Positions 26,936 to 37,076 are shown, numbered from the stretch's first letter. The stretch: 64,000 nt of DNA from Carnobacterium mobile DSM 4848 (GCF_000744825.1 NZ_JQMR01000001.1:1659501-1723500); one strand, 5' to 3'. A program made the numbers and translations. Notes: generated from the sequence alone by a model not told the origin.

Positions 26936-27143
26936 TAGCGATAAAGTATGTCATTTCTATTTGCGTACCTTAAAGAGGTTAAATCTATAGCGTTAAGGCA
27001 CGTAAACCCTATTTATGTGCCTTAACATGCATAATTTTCTAGCGTTAAGGTACGCAAACCCTATTTACATGCCTTAACAAGTGGAATTCCCTATCGTTAG
27101 GGTACATAACCTCCATTTGAATCTTATAAAAAGGTTCCATTCG
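26936..27143. repeat. Four 52-bp tandem units with an internal palindrome
   Basis: Units start at 26936, 26988, 27040 and 27092 with TAGCG or TATCG. The two central units are clean; the outer two have diverged. Each central unit folds as GTTAAGGCACGTAAA against TTTATGTGCCTTAAC with a 5-nt loop. Because of the symmetry both strands can read LRHVNPIYVP or LRHINRVYVP before a TAA. No ordinary gene is seen in 26799-27355. Confidence 0.8.
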
Positions 27144-27355
27144 CATTTCTTCTAATTTTGTATGAGATAATATCTTTTGAAATAGAAATCTAGAGGAATG
27201 GCAGAAGTAAGAGAAACTATTTCTCCAATCATTCATTATATTTATCTAGCACAATATTCTATTTTACTTATAGCTATCCAGAAAGGTATAATGAATAAAT
27301 GGAAATAGTTTATTTCAGCTATTCATATAGAGCATCATAATTAGGAGAGATTATA

Positions 27356-28546
27356 TTGGAAAACACAGTAGGAACAGTAGTACGCGGACTTCGTGGTCCA
27401 ATTATCAATAAAGGCGACGATATCGAAGAAATTGTAGTAGAAACGGTATTAAACGCAGCTAAAAATGAAGGTTTTTCATTTGCAGATCGGGACATTGTTA
27501 CTATAACCGAATCCATTGTAGCGCGCGCACAAGGAAATTATGCATCGATTGATGATGTTGCTGAGGATATCAAAGCAAAATTTGGTGATGAAACAATCGG
27601 CGTCATTTTCCCAATATTGAGTCGTAATCGCTTTGCAAATATTTTGCGCGGGATTGCTAAAGGGGCAAAAAGTATTGTCTTAATGTTGAGTTACCCTTCT
27701 GATGAAGTTGGAAATCAACTGGTCGAAATCGATGAACTGGATGTCAAAGGTGTCAATCCATGGACAGATGTTTTAACAGAAGCTGAATTCCGTGAACATT
27801 TCGGTTATAAAAAACACCGCTTTACCGGAATTGATTATATCGATTACTATCGAGAATTGATCGAAGCTGAAGGTGCAACGTGCGAAGTCATTTTCTCAAA
27901 TAACCCCAAAACTATTTTAACCTATACTAAACACGTCTTAACAAGTGATATTCATTCACGTTTTAGAACAAAACGCATTTTATCAACAAATGGTGCTGAA
28001 ACAGTCTATGGTCTTGATGATATTTTAGCAACTTCGATCAATGGCAGCGGCTTTAATGAAGCTTATGGATTGCTTGGGTCAAATAAAGCAACAGAAGATA
28101 CTTTGAAACTCTTTCCAAATAATTGCCAGCCTATTGTTGATGGCATTCAAGTCAAATTAAAAGAACTAACAGGCAAAACCATTGAAGTCATGGTTTATGG
28201 CGATGGAGCATTCAAAGACCCAGTTGGAAAAATATGGGAACTTGCCGATCCAGTTGTTTCGCCTGCTTACACTTCAGGTCTTGAAGGGACGCCAAACGAA
28301 GTAAAATTGAAATACTTAGCCGATAATAACTTCTCTCATCTTCGGGGAGAAGAATTAAAACAATCGATTTCTGAATACATTCAGAACAAAAAGGACGATT
28401 TGGTCGGTGCGATGGAAGCACAAGGTACTACTCCTCGCAGACTAACAGACTTGATTGGTTCATTATCTGATTTAACTTCCGGCAGTGGAGACAAAGGAAC
28501 ACCGATCGTCTATATCCAAGGGTACTTCGATAATTACACAAATTAA
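27356..28546 (+). CDS. Coenzyme F420-0:L-glutamate ligase-like protein (CofE family)
   Basis: A 396-residue protein. The N-terminal half matches the CofE/FbiB ligase fold (VRGLRGPIINKGDDIEEIVVE, DRDIVTITESIVARAQG near residue 45, RNRFANILRGIAKGAKSIVL). The central part has HSRFRTKRILSTNGAETVYGLDD and the C-terminus YGDGAFKDPVGKIWELADPV. It is longer than CofE of methanogens. Lactic acid bacteria do not make F420, so another substrate is likely. It starts at TTG with AGGAG 8 nt upstream. Confidence 0.82.
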   Translation: MENTVGTVVRGLRGPIINKGDDIEEIVVETVLNAAKNEGFSFADRDIVTITESIVARAQGNYASIDDVAEDIKAKFGDETIGVIFPILSRNRFANILRGIAKGAKSIVLMLSYPSDEVGNQLVEIDELDVKGVNPWTDVLTEAEFREHFGYKKHRFTGIDYIDYYRELIEAEGATCEVIFSNNPKTILTYTKHVLTSDIHSRFRTKRILSTNGAETVYGLDDILATSINGSGFNEAYGLLGSNKATEDTLKLFPNNCQPIVDGIQVKLKELTGKTIEVMVYGDGAFKDPVGKIWELADPVVSPAYTSGLEGTPNEVKLKYLADNNFSHLRGEELKQSISEYIQNKKDDLVGAMEAQGTTPRRLTDLIGSLSDLTSGSGDKGTPIVYIQGYFDNYTN

Positions 28547-28551
28547 AATCA

Positions 28552-28586
28552 AAAAAAAGATGCTTCGTTTGAGGCATCTTTTTTTT
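28552..28586 (+). terminator. Terminator of the CofE-like gene
   Basis: GATGC/GCATC stem with A and T tracts on both sides, directly after the stop codon. It can serve the convergent BCCT remnant as well. Confidence 0.75.
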
Positions 28587-28599
28587 ATTATATTGACCA

Positions 28600-30105
28600 T
28601 TATTTTTCCTTACTTAATTTTTTTCCAGTTACCGACTTTTCTTCTCCGAGCCACTTAAAGAAATTGATGCTCATTAGAATGACAACGAATAAAAATGGAA
28701 ACGAGCCAAGTACAGCAACAGCTTGCAGAGATTCTAACCCTCCTGCATAAAGTAAAATTGCTGCTATACTAGACATAATAACCCCCCAGAGGAGTTTAAC
28801 CCGTGCATGCGGCGTCAAATTACCATTTGTACTAAACATAGCTAATACATAAGTAGCCGAGTCGGCAGAAGTGATGAAGAAAGTCGAAATCAATAAAATG
28901 GCGATTCCAGTGATAACTTTCCAGCATCGCAAATAGCCCTGTTTCTGTTCCTTTTTCTGTAATGACTTGGATGAGGTTGTTGTTATTGAACAGTTCTTGC
29001 CAAATTCCAGTCCCGCCAAACACAGAAAACCAAAGAAATGTAAAGACGGTTGGAACGATAAGCACTCCTCCGACAAACTCGCGAATCGTTCTGCCTTTTG
29101 AAATTCGGGCAATAAACGAAGACACGTAAGGCGCCCATGAAATCCACCATGACCAGTAAAATATGGTCCACTTGTCGATCCATTGTCTATTTTCGGGACT
29201 GAATGCTGCTAATCGGAAACTCATTCCCGGCAGTTTTTGGAAATAGTTCCCTACACTTTGCACGAATAAATCTAACAAATATGCCGTTGGTCCAATAAAC
29301 AAAACGGCTAACATTAAAAGAACAGCTAATGCACTGTTTACGTTGCTTAAAATTTTAACCCCTTTATCTAATCCAGTCGTGGCACTGATCAAATAAAGAA
29401 CGGTCACAGTTATGATAACTGCCAACTGAACAGCAAATGTATTCGGTATCCAACTGATTGAGAAACTAAGTCCCCCTGCGATTTGCTGAGCTCCTAATCC
29501 TAAAGAAGTTGCTACTCCAAATACGGTGGCAATAATAGCAATCGTATCCACGATCGTACCGATCGTTCCTCTTTGCAAACAATGGAGTGACACTTTCACT
29601 AATAATAGCAGGCTTATCTTTTCTAAACGTTGTGTAAGCAATAATTAGACTATAACGCCCATGGCTGCAAGCCCCAGTGAAAAAAGGTGTATGTCATAGA
29701 TTCTCTGGCATTTGCCAACTTATCAGAAGAAGGAATAGCGGGATCATGCAAATGCATAACCGGTTCAGCCACTCCCCAGAAAATTAATCCAATCCCCATT
29801 CCTGCACTAAACAACATAGCCACCCAAGAGAAATAACTAAATTCAGGTTTGTCTTCTTGACGTCCCAATTTGATGTTTCCATATTTAGAAAACAGTAAGT
29901 AAACAGCTGCTATCAAAATTACTACCATCAATAGTACATATAACCAACCGAATTCTTTCGAAATAAACGTTTGCAACACCTCTGCAACATGACTCATAGA
30001 GTACTTTCCCAGCAAACTGCCCGGTATAGCTCCCCATATCGTAAAGAGGACACAAATAATGACGGATGATAGATATGCTGTATAATCCTTTTTTCCGCGA
30101 TTCAT
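28600..30105 (-). pseudogene. BCCT-family (betaine/carnitine/choline) transporter, three frameshifts
   Basis: The reading frame is preserved in pieces over about 500 codons, the full family length. Piece 1 runs from MNRGKKDYTAYLSS (ATG at 30105, GGAGG upstream) to HWGLQPWAL and a stop near 29650. A one-base shift there restores YSLIIAYTTFRKDKPA. A second shift near 29575 enters GTIGTIVDTIAIIATVFG, the conserved WTIFYWSWWISWAPYVSSFI region and ETGLFAMLE. A third near 28925 enters LISTFFITSADSATYVLAMF and runs to the normal C-terminus. With three independent shifts it cannot make a functional osmolyte carrier, unless these are sequencing errors. Confidence 0.88.
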
Positions 30106-30306
30106 ATTCTTTCCTCCTTCTTTTAAACTCTTCTTATTATACATTATACGAAGAGAAATGCATTATACCAAGCTAATTGACTTCATCGTATGCTTTTATA
30201 CTCGGTGTATTTTCAATCAGCAATCCCTAAAGAAAATATCTCTTTATGAATTTCTCTTATTGTTTTGCCAGATGATACATCAGCTAAAGTCAAAAAACGG
30301 TTTAAA

Positions 30307-30357
30307 TCCCTTAAAAAGTCTAAATCTCTAACGATAAGGTACATAAAACTATTTTGC
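30307..30357. repeat. Single related copy of the 26936-27143 repeat
   Basis: CCTTAAAAAGTCTAAATCTC followed by TAACGATAAGGTACATAAAA matches the junction of units 1 and 2 of the array at 26936 in most positions. It lies in the 347-bp gap before the PTS gene. No other feature was found in that gap. Confidence 0.45.
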
Positions 30358-30491
30358 AGATTATCTCGTAGGTTCACGGATCACAATAAAGCATACAAAC
30401 ACAGTAACTTCTGAGTCAAATAGTGGAACGATCAGCGCAGATATGAGAATATACATTTAACGAACCGAATACATAAAAGGGGTGAACTGCT

Positions 30492-31952
30492 ATGAAACAT
30501 ACACAAGATTATCAAAGTTTAGCTGAAAACATCATTCGCTATGTCGGCGGTAAAGAAAATATAGAAGGGTTGATTCACTGTGTCACACGCCTCAGGTTTT
30601 ATTTAACGGATGAGTCAAAAGCCAATGACGAGGCGCTCCAAAAGTTAACGGGTGTGCTTGGAGTCACGACTGGCGGCGGTCAGTACCAAGTCATTATTGG
30701 ACCAGCTGTTAACGATGTATATGATGCTGTCATGTCCACATTATCTCTTTCTGAAAATAAATCAGAGAGTGCCGAGCCTATTCCTGAAAACTCAGAAGAT
30801 AAAACGACCTTAGAAAAAGTGAAAAGTCGTTTCAACCTTTTATTAGGGACCATCACAGGATCCATGACTCCGATCATCAGTATTCTTGCTGCCTCAGGTG
30901 TGATGAAAGGCTTATTGGCTTTATTAACTGGATTAAATGTAGTATCTGAAGCGAGTAATTTTTATTTGCTTGTCAGTGCAATGGCTGATGCAGTCTTTTA
31001 CTTCTTACCTATTTTGATTGGTTTTAATGCTGCCACTAGATTAGGCGGAAATTCCGTTTTAACAGCCGTCATCGGCGGTGCCATTGCCTATCCAACCCTG
31101 CTCGAAGCTGCTGACAAGGGGCTGAATGTCTTATCAATTGGCCCTGTTGATTTTCCATTTGTTTCTTATTCTTACTCTATTTTCCCCATGATATTAGCGG
31201 CCTGGTTGGTAAAAAAACTAGAAGCTTGGCTCAAAACTTGGGTTCCTGCTTTTCTGCAAGCCATTATTAACCCTATCATCCTTATCGGTTTAGTCACTTC
31301 AATCACCTTTTTGATCACTGGACCGGTCATTACCTGGTTATCTTTTGCTTTAGCAAGCGGTCTTGAAACTTTCCTGAACTGGAACGCGCCTATTTTTGGA
31401 GCCATTATTGACGGTTTTTATCAAATACTCGTCATTTTTGGATTGCATTGGGGTATTATGCCAATCTATATCAATGATTTTGCAACTTTAGGGTATAGCC
31501 ACCTCTCAGCCATGGTAAGTGTAACAATTGTTGGACAAGGCGGTGCAGCATTGGCGGTCGCTATGAAGACTAAAAAAACAGAATTGAAAGAAATTGGGTA
31601 TGCAGCAGCTATTTCCGCATTTTGCGGCATTACTGAACCAGCTATCTATGGCATCACGCTGCGTTACCTTCGTCCTTTTATTTGTGCCAGTATCGGCAGT
31701 GCAGTTGGCGGTTTTCTTGTCGGTTTGTTTGATGTGAATATGTGGAGCATTATCGGTTCGCTCATTGGGCTTCCATCCTATATAGACCCCGAATTAGGGA
31801 TTACCTCTAACTTTTGGTTTGCACTGCTTGCAACGGCGGTTACCTTGGTTGTTTCGTTTGCACTCACTTACTTCTGGGGTTACAACGATTCCATGCAAAT
31901 GAGAGAAAAACGCGAAAAACCAAAAAACCCAGCAAAAGTTCCGTTATCGTAG
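30492..31952 (+). CDS. PTS beta-glucoside/sucrose-type EIIBC component
   Basis: A 486-residue sugar permease. The EIIB domain (residues 1-85) has the phosphorylated cysteine in LIHCVTRLRFYL near residue 28. An acidic linker follows, then the EIIC domain with FNLLLGTITGSMTPIISILAASG, FYQILVIFGLHWGIMPIYIND and FCGITEPAIYGITLRYL. It lacks the fused EIIA domain of many family members, so it must borrow one, such as the EIIA-Glc at 59962-60483. No hydrolase gene is adjacent, so the sugar is not assignable. Confidence 0.92.
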   Translation: MKHTQDYQSLAENIIRYVGGKENIEGLIHCVTRLRFYLTDESKANDEALQKLTGVLGVTTGGGQYQVIIGPAVNDVYDAVMSTLSLSENKSESAEPIPENSEDKTTLEKVKSRFNLLLGTITGSMTPIISILAASGVMKGLLALLTGLNVVSEASNFYLLVSAMADAVFYFLPILIGFNAATRLGGNSVLTAVIGGAIAYPTLLEAADKGLNVLSIGPVDFPFVSYSYSIFPMILAAWLVKKLEAWLKTWVPAFLQAIINPIILIGLVTSITFLITGPVITWLSFALASGLETFLNWNAPIFGAIIDGFYQILVIFGLHWGIMPIYINDFATLGYSHLSAMVSVTIVGQGGAALAVAMKTKKTELKEIGYAAAISAFCGITEPAIYGITLRYLRPFICASIGSAVGGFLVGLFDVNMWSIIGSLIGLPSYIDPELGITSNFWFALLATAVTLVVSFALTYFWGYNDSMQMREKREKPKNPAKVPLS

Positions 31953-31969
31953 CTTTTCAGTAAAAAGAA

Positions 31970-32031
31970 TGTGCCACACTTCAAAAATTAGAATCACCAA
32001 TCTAATATTTTGAGGTGTGGCACAATTTTTT
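31970..32031 (+). terminator. Terminator of the PTS gene
   Basis: TGTGCCACACTTCAAAA pairs with TTTTGAGGTGTGGCACA with one G-T pair, followed by a T run on the plus strand. Confidence 0.8.
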
Positions 32032-32072
32032 CTCTTTTATTTGATAATTTATAACATTTTAAGGTTTTCCTC

Positions 32073-32130
32073 CTAAGTTTGTTGCCGAAATCGGCAATAT
32101 TCCATATACAAGGACAAACTTAGATTTTTT
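32073..32130 (+). terminator. Second hairpin with nested palindrome
   Basis: CTAAGTTTGT pairs with ACAAACTTAG and is followed by ATTTTTT. Inside lies TTGCCGA-AA-TCGGCAA (32082-32097), a perfect 7-bp inverted repeat. There is no gene between it and the PTS terminator; it could be the end of a small RNA or a regulator site. Confidence 0.4.
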
Positions 32131-32233
32131 TAATAGGAACTTGTCCAAACTAGAGATGATCAGCTCAACAACCTCTCAAGTAGGGAAAGTCTATAAATCC
32201 ATTAGTTAAAAAAGTACTATTTATAGCCATCGT

Positions 32234-33055
32234 TTAAAGTCCATTCATCCCTTTTCTATAATGAAAATTGTGTTTTGGGACTGGTACTACTTTCCACTTG
32301 TTGGTTCTAAATTGTGCTAAGGCACTGATAGCCAAAATAACGCTGAACACGATAGAAATCATCGGTAAACGGGAATATAGGTTATCAAATCCTTCAGGAG
32401 AAGTTAAAAATTGGTAAATTCCAAGACAAGCCCATACTCCTGGCAAAGTAAAAGCAGCATTTTTTAGCAAGACCATCATTAAAATAGCTACTACAAGTGC
32501 CGTACTCAGTAAAACAATTCCCCATGTTTCTTCTGAAAGTCCTCCTCTATTCCAGTCAATTTTCTCTAGGTAAGCTGCGATATTCACTATGGACGCTATT
32601 AGTAACCAGCCATTATAAAGTCCAAATGTAAGAGATAAAATGCTTTTCCTATTGTCATTGATTTTTACAATCAGTCGATTGATCACTGCGAGAACTACTG
32701 TAAGGGCCAATATCAAGACAGTTGACACCAAAACTTGATCGTATAAAAAAGTAATGATCCAACCTATATTAAAAAGGGACGATAACCAAAATAGAGGCGA
32801 TAGTGTATCGATAGTTCTTTTATAGCTTTCTTTGTTCCGATTTAAAATCAGGATAATGATCGATATGAAAAGTAGTGTATAGATCACTCCCCATATACCG
32901 AATGTAAAAGGAGCCGGTGTGATCGGAGTAAGGTATTTATCAGACATTTCTTTTTGATCCGTATTATTTATCACTCCTGTACTGCTTATATAATTAATCG
33001 CTAAGACAATGACAAATACAATGGCGTTCACCCAAGTTTTTACAGCTGTTTTCAT
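32234..33055 (-). CDS. TspO/MBR-related membrane protein
   Basis: A 273-residue protein with about eight hydrophobic segments. TPITPAPFTFGIWGVIYTLL near residue 44 and LFNIGWIITFLYDQVLVS near residue 95 resemble TspO tryptophan-rich sensory proteins, but the protein is longer and less tryptophan-rich. Function is unknown. AGGAGG precedes the ATG. It is monocistronic. Confidence 0.75.
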   Translation of the reverse strand: MKTAVKTWVNAIVFVIVLAINYISSTGVINNTDQKEMSDKYLTPITPAPFTFGIWGVIYTLLFISIIILILNRNKESYKRTIDTLSPLFWLSSLFNIGWIITFLYDQVLVSTVLILALTVVLAVINRLIVKINDNRKSILSLTFGLYNGWLLIASIVNIAAYLEKIDWNRGGLSEETWGIVLLSTALVVAILMMVLLKNAAFTLPGVWACLGIYQFLTSPEGFDNLYSRLPMISIVFSVILAISALAQFRTNKWKVVPVPKHNFHYRKGMNGL

Positions 33056-33418
33056 ATTCCATTCCTCCTACAAGATTTTTACACTACTTTGAAAAATATA
33101 CTGCTTTATTTCTTTATTTTTTATCATTTCCTCTGCTATTTTACTTTAACTCAGACTACAATTGCAAAATAACAGGTCAGTTAAATACGTTAATTCATTT
33201 AAACTGGGTATGTCAGCAAGCGTTTTCCATATGTTAAACTTACATGAAAAGCATGCAGCTTTCAAGAAAACGCCTTTTCCATTCCATGAGTTACTCTTGT
33301 CAATTTTCCTAAGAGCTTTATAATGATAAAAGATGTGTAAAGGCTGAACTTCTTTGGTTAAGCAATGTGTCAGCTGCGAAAGAATGTCTTTAGAACAGAA
33401 AACAGGCGGGAGGAAATA

Positions 33419-34927
33419 ATGAAAAAAATTGGATTTGATTCAGAGAAATACTTGCACGAACAATCTACTTATATTTTGGAACGTGTACAACATTACGATA
33501 AGCTTTATATGGAGTTTGGCGGAAAATTGATTGGTGATAAACATGCTAAACGTGTCTTGCCAGGATTTGATGAAGATGCCAAAATGAAATTGCTAGCAAC
33601 ATTGAAAGAACAGGCGGAAATTATCATTTGTGTTTATGCAGGAGATATTGAACGAAACAAAGTGCGAGAAGACTATGGCATCACTTACGATCAAGATGTG
33701 TTGCGATTGATTGATGAGTATAGAGCTTATGGCATTTCTGTTAATAGCGTATTGATTACACGTTACCAAAACCAGCCGAATGCCAGTGTATTTATAACCA
33801 AACTAGAACGCAGCGGAATCAAAGTATATACACACCAAGCCATTGAAGGATACCCAACGAATGTGGAAACGATTGTAGGAGAAGAAGGATTCGCTAAAAA
33901 TCCTTACATTGAAACGACAAAACCAATTGTTGTAGTGACCGCCCCAGGCCCTGGAAGTGGGAAACTAGCTACTTGCCTTAATCAGATGTATCACGAATAC
34001 GAAAACGGCAATAAAACAGGTTATGCCAAGTTTGAAACATTTCCAGTATGGAACCTTCCATTGAAACACCCAGTAAATATTGCTTATGAGGCAGCAACCG
34101 TTGATTTAAAAGATGTAAATGTCATTGATAACTACCACTATGAAGCTTATGGGGAAGTAGCGGTCAATTACAATCGTGATATGGAAACATTTCCAGTCAT
34201 CAAGCGCATCATTGAAAAAATAACGGGTACAGACTCCATTTATCAATCTCCAACAGATATGGGTGTCAACCGTCTAAAAACAGGTATCATTGATGACCAA
34301 GTCGTTCAGGAAGCAGCAAAACAAGAAATTATCCGCCGCAGTTTTGCTGTCGAAAACGATTATAAAAAAGGTACAGCTGATGAAGAAACTTTGCGCCGCA
34401 TGCAAGTCATCTTAGAAGAAACCGATCAGAAACAGGAAGATCGCGTGCCTGTGCTGCCGGCTCGTCATTATGCCAAAGCCATACAAGAAAAATTCAATAG
34501 CACGAATTTGCAAGCCGTCATCGCAATCGAACTGCCCAATGGTGAAATCATTACAGGACGAACTACAACACTGATGGATGCTTCCGCTGCTGCTATTTTG
34601 AATGCTTTAAAGTTACTGGCAAATATTTCAGATGAAATTGATCTTTTAGCTCCAATGATCTTGCAAACTATTCAGCATTTAAAAATAGATGATCTGAACA
34701 GCAGAGTGCCAACATTGAGTGCCAACGAACTGCTTATTGCATTGGCAATCAGTGCGGTAACCAACCCGACAGCTCAGCTTGCTTATCATCAGCTGCCTAA
34801 TCTTAAAGATACACAAGCTCATTCAACGGTTATTTTAAACAGAGAAAACGAACAAACTATGAAAAAACTGGGCATTGATATCACCAATGATCCAGTATAT
34901 CCAACCGAAAACTTGTATTACAATTAA
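33419..34927 (+). CDS. DUF1846 family protein
   Basis: A 502-residue cytoplasmic protein of a family conserved in Firmicutes. Characteristic segments are [19 protein letters not shown] at the start, [20 protein letters not shown] near residue 180 (a P-loop-like stretch) and [17 protein letters not shown] near residue 280. Structures are known for the family but no activity has been assigned. GGGAGG sits before the ATG at 33419; an upstream in-frame start is ignored. The 363 bp before it show no other gene. Confidence 0.9.
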   Translation: MKKIGFDSEKYLHEQSTYILERVQHYDKLYMEFGGKLIGDKHAKRVLPGFDEDAKMKLLATLKEQAEIIICVYAGDIERNKVREDYGITYDQDVLRLIDEYRAYGISVNSVLITRYQNQPNASVFITKLERSGIKVYTHQAIEGYPTNVETIVGEEGFAKNPYIETTKPIVVVTAPGPGSGKLATCLNQMYHEYENGNKTGYAKFETFPVWNLPLKHPVNIAYEAATVDLKDVNVIDNYHYEAYGEVAVNYNRDMETFPVIKRIIEKITGTDSIYQSPTDMGVNRLKTGIIDDQVVQEAAKQEIIRRSFAVENDYKKGTADEETLRRMQVILEETDQKQEDRVPVLPARHYAKAIQEKFNSTNLQAVIAIELPNGEIITGRTTTLMDASAAAILNALKLLANISDEIDLLAPMILQTIQHLKIDDLNSRVPTLSANELLIALAISAVTNPTAQLAYHQLPNLKDTQAHSTVILNRENEQTMKKLGIDITNDPVYPTENLYYN

Positions 34928-34965
34928 AAAGATACATTTAGCTTCTATTGTCTAATTTATATGTC

Positions 34966-35014
34966 AAACAGGCTCATTCTTGCTTTTCTTTAGAAAACGA
35001 GAATGAGCCTGTTT
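34966..35014 (+). terminator. Terminator of the DUF1846 gene
   Basis: AAACAGGCTCATTCT pairs perfectly with AGAATGAGCCTGTTT, followed by a short T run. Confidence 0.8.
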
Positions 35015-35217
35015 TATTTCAAAGCAGTTACTTCATTTTTCTAGAAACTTCTAGTAGAATTCTGCTACTCAAGATCTCTTGGAAATAATCGAGGTTATTC
35101 CATTATATATTCCTAAAGGGTCCTTCCTAATAGTAAAAGAAATCTTTCATTCCTAATTTATCCAACTCACTTTATCTTTAGTAAGAAATAGAATAAGCAG
35201 GCCATAGGGCGTAAAAA

Positions 35218-35247
35218 TTGACAGGGTTTCTTTTGCTATGCTAGATT
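35218..35247 (+). promoter_or_regulatory. Promoter of the glycine-rich protein and pspA unit
   Basis: A consensus -35 TTGACA is followed after 18 bp by TAGATT with a TGC extension. The nearest downstream gene starts at 35287. Nothing else was recognised in 34928-35217. Confidence 0.6.
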
Positions 35248-35286
35248 TAAAGCAAAAAATACAACGGTAAAAAAGGAGGTGCTTCT

Positions 35287-36345
35287 ATGGGCAGAGGTGG
35301 TGGAAGCCGAGGTGGTGGTTCATTCGGTGGAAGCCGAGGCGGCGGCGGTTCGTTCGGCGGAAACAGAGGAGGTGCCGGTCGCAGCAGCGGCGGCGGTAGA
35401 GGCGGTGGCTCATTTGGCGGCGGTTCATCTGGCCGCGGATCTTATGGTGGCAACCGCGGGTCAGGCGGACCGATTTTCAGGCCAGGACCCATCTTTATAC
35501 CAGGCGGATCAAGACGTCGTTACGGAAGAGGACCAAGTTATTATGGTGGCGGAGGAGGAAACTCCGGATGCGGATGTGGAACAATCTTGATTATCTTATT
35601 CATTTTGTTTGTTCTGTTTTCTTTATTTAGCGGCGGCCTATTGTTTGGCAGCACTACTAGTGGTTCGAATGATATCACGAAATCAACGATAGAACGTAAG
35701 CCGTTAGACAAAGGCTCTGTAAATGAAACAGCTTACTTTACAGATGAAGCTGGTTGGATCGGCAACCAAACAGAATTAACTAAAGGTCTGAAGCATTTTT
35801 ACAATGAAACAGGCGTTCAGCCTTACGTTTACATTACAGACAAGATCAACGGGTCTACTAGTACGAATCTGACAAATGAAGAAATGGCTAACTTTGCCAA
35901 TCAACTTTATGATCAGCTATTTACAGATGAGGCACATCTCCTACTTGTATTCTATGAACCTGTCCCGAGTCAATATATGGATTATTATGTGACCGGAACA
36001 CAGGCGAAAAGCGTCATTGATGCAGAAGCCGGCGACATTCTATTAGATTACATTGACCGCTATTATTACGATAATAGTTTGTCAGACGAAGAAGTTTTCA
36101 GTCAGGCTTTTCAAAAATCAGCTGACCGTATCATGGAAGTTACTAAATCTCCATGGATTACTGTCTTTATCGTTATTGGCAGCGTACTGCTGATAGGTCT
36201 GCTCTTTATTTGGTGGCAACGCTCCAAACAACAGAAGAACCTTGAAGCTAAGCAAACTGAAGCTATCCTCAACACACCACTGGAAAAATACGGCAGCTCA
36301 GAGGCAGAAGATTTGGCAAAAAAATATGAAGACGATAAAAAATAA
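35287..36345 (+). CDS. Glycine-rich membrane protein with TPM-like domain
   Basis: A 352-residue protein. Residues 1-95 are almost entirely Gly, Arg and Ser (repeats such as GGGSFGGSRGGGGSFGG), ending in GCGCG. A membrane segment follows (TILIILFILFVLFSLFSGGL). Residues 150-285 resemble a TPM domain (TDEAGWIGNQTELTKGLKHF, HLLLVFYEPVPSQYMDYYVT). A second membrane helix (WITVFIVIGSVLLIGLLFIW) precedes a charged tail. It lies 26 bp before pspA and probably shares its transcript. A membrane-stress role is inferred. Confidence 0.8.
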   Translation: MGRGGGSRGGGSFGGSRGGGGSFGGNRGGAGRSSGGGRGGGSFGGGSSGRGSYGGNRGSGGPIFRPGPIFIPGGSRRRYGRGPSYYGGGGGNSGCGCGTILIILFILFVLFSLFSGGLLFGSTTSGSNDITKSTIERKPLDKGSVNETAYFTDEAGWIGNQTELTKGLKHFYNETGVQPYVYITDKINGSTSTNLTNEEMANFANQLYDQLFTDEAHLLLVFYEPVPSQYMDYYVTGTQAKSVIDAEAGDILLDYIDRYYYDNSLSDEEVFSQAFQKSADRIMEVTKSPWITVFIVIGSVLLIGLLFIWWQRSKQQKNLEAKQTEAILNTPLEKYGSSEAEDLAKKYEDDKK

Positions 36346-36371
36346 AACTACCCTTTAAGGAGGAATACAAT

Positions 36372-37049
36372 ATGGCTATTTTAGACCGTTTTTCCGATAT
36401 TATTAGTGCGAACATCAACTCACTTATCGACCGAATGGAAGATCCAGAAAAAATGATCGATCAGTACTTACGTAACATGACAGAAGATTTGGCAGAAGTT
36501 AAACGCAATACCGCTGGGGTCATTGCAGAAGAAACCCGTACTAAACGTGCAGTTGACCAAAACGAAGCCGAAGTGATGAAATACAATGATTACGCTAAAA
36601 AAGCTTTATCAGCTGGCAATGAAGACGATGCACGTATTTTCCTGAAGAAAAAACAAGAATTGGAAAACGTCGGTACCGGCTTGGCACAATCTTATGCTGC
36701 TGCACACGAAAATGCAATGAAGATGCGTCAAATGCATGACAAACTGGCTTCTGATATTGAAACTTTAAAAGGTCGTCGTGCCATGATCAAAGGCAAGATG
36801 TCTGTAGCGAAAACGCAGGAAAAGCTGAACAATGTCAGCGAATCTGTTGGCAAAACGCAAGGTGCAATGGGTTCATTCTCACGGATGGAAGATAAAGCTG
36901 ATCGGATGCTGGATGAAGCCAATGCGATGTCAGAATTAAACCAAGAGCCGGTTGATGAAGCTAAATCACTGGAAGAAAAATACTCTAGCGAAGGGTCAGC
37001 TGCTGTTGAAGACGAGCTGAGCCGTCTGAAGTCAGAAATGGGCTTATAA
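36372..37049 (+). CDS. PspA/IM30 family phage-shock protein
   Basis: A 225-residue, almost wholly helical protein beginning MAILDRFSDIISANINSLID, with DPEKMIDQYLRNMTEDLAEV near residue 28. It matches PspA, IM30 and LiaH, ESCRT-III-related proteins that coat damaged membrane. Strong AAGGAGG precedes the ATG. It follows the glycine-rich membrane protein, which could recruit it. Confidence 0.93.
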   Translation: MAILDRFSDIISANINSLIDRMEDPEKMIDQYLRNMTEDLAEVKRNTAGVIAEETRTKRAVDQNEAEVMKYNDYAKKALSAGNEDDARIFLKKKQELENVGTGLAQSYAAAHENAMKMRQMHDKLASDIETLKGRRAMIKGKMSVAKTQEKLNNVSESVGKTQGAMGSFSRMEDKADRMLDEANAMSELNQEPVDEAKSLEEKYSSEGSAAVEDELSRLKSEMGL

Positions 37050-37076
37050 TAACGGATTTTTTCTATTGAAACGAGC

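Noticed and set aside
27045-27236. 63-residue minus-strand ORF over the third array
   Set aside because: It spans diverged repeat units with no conserved upstream part and no matching family; the short repeated tails are noted under the array.
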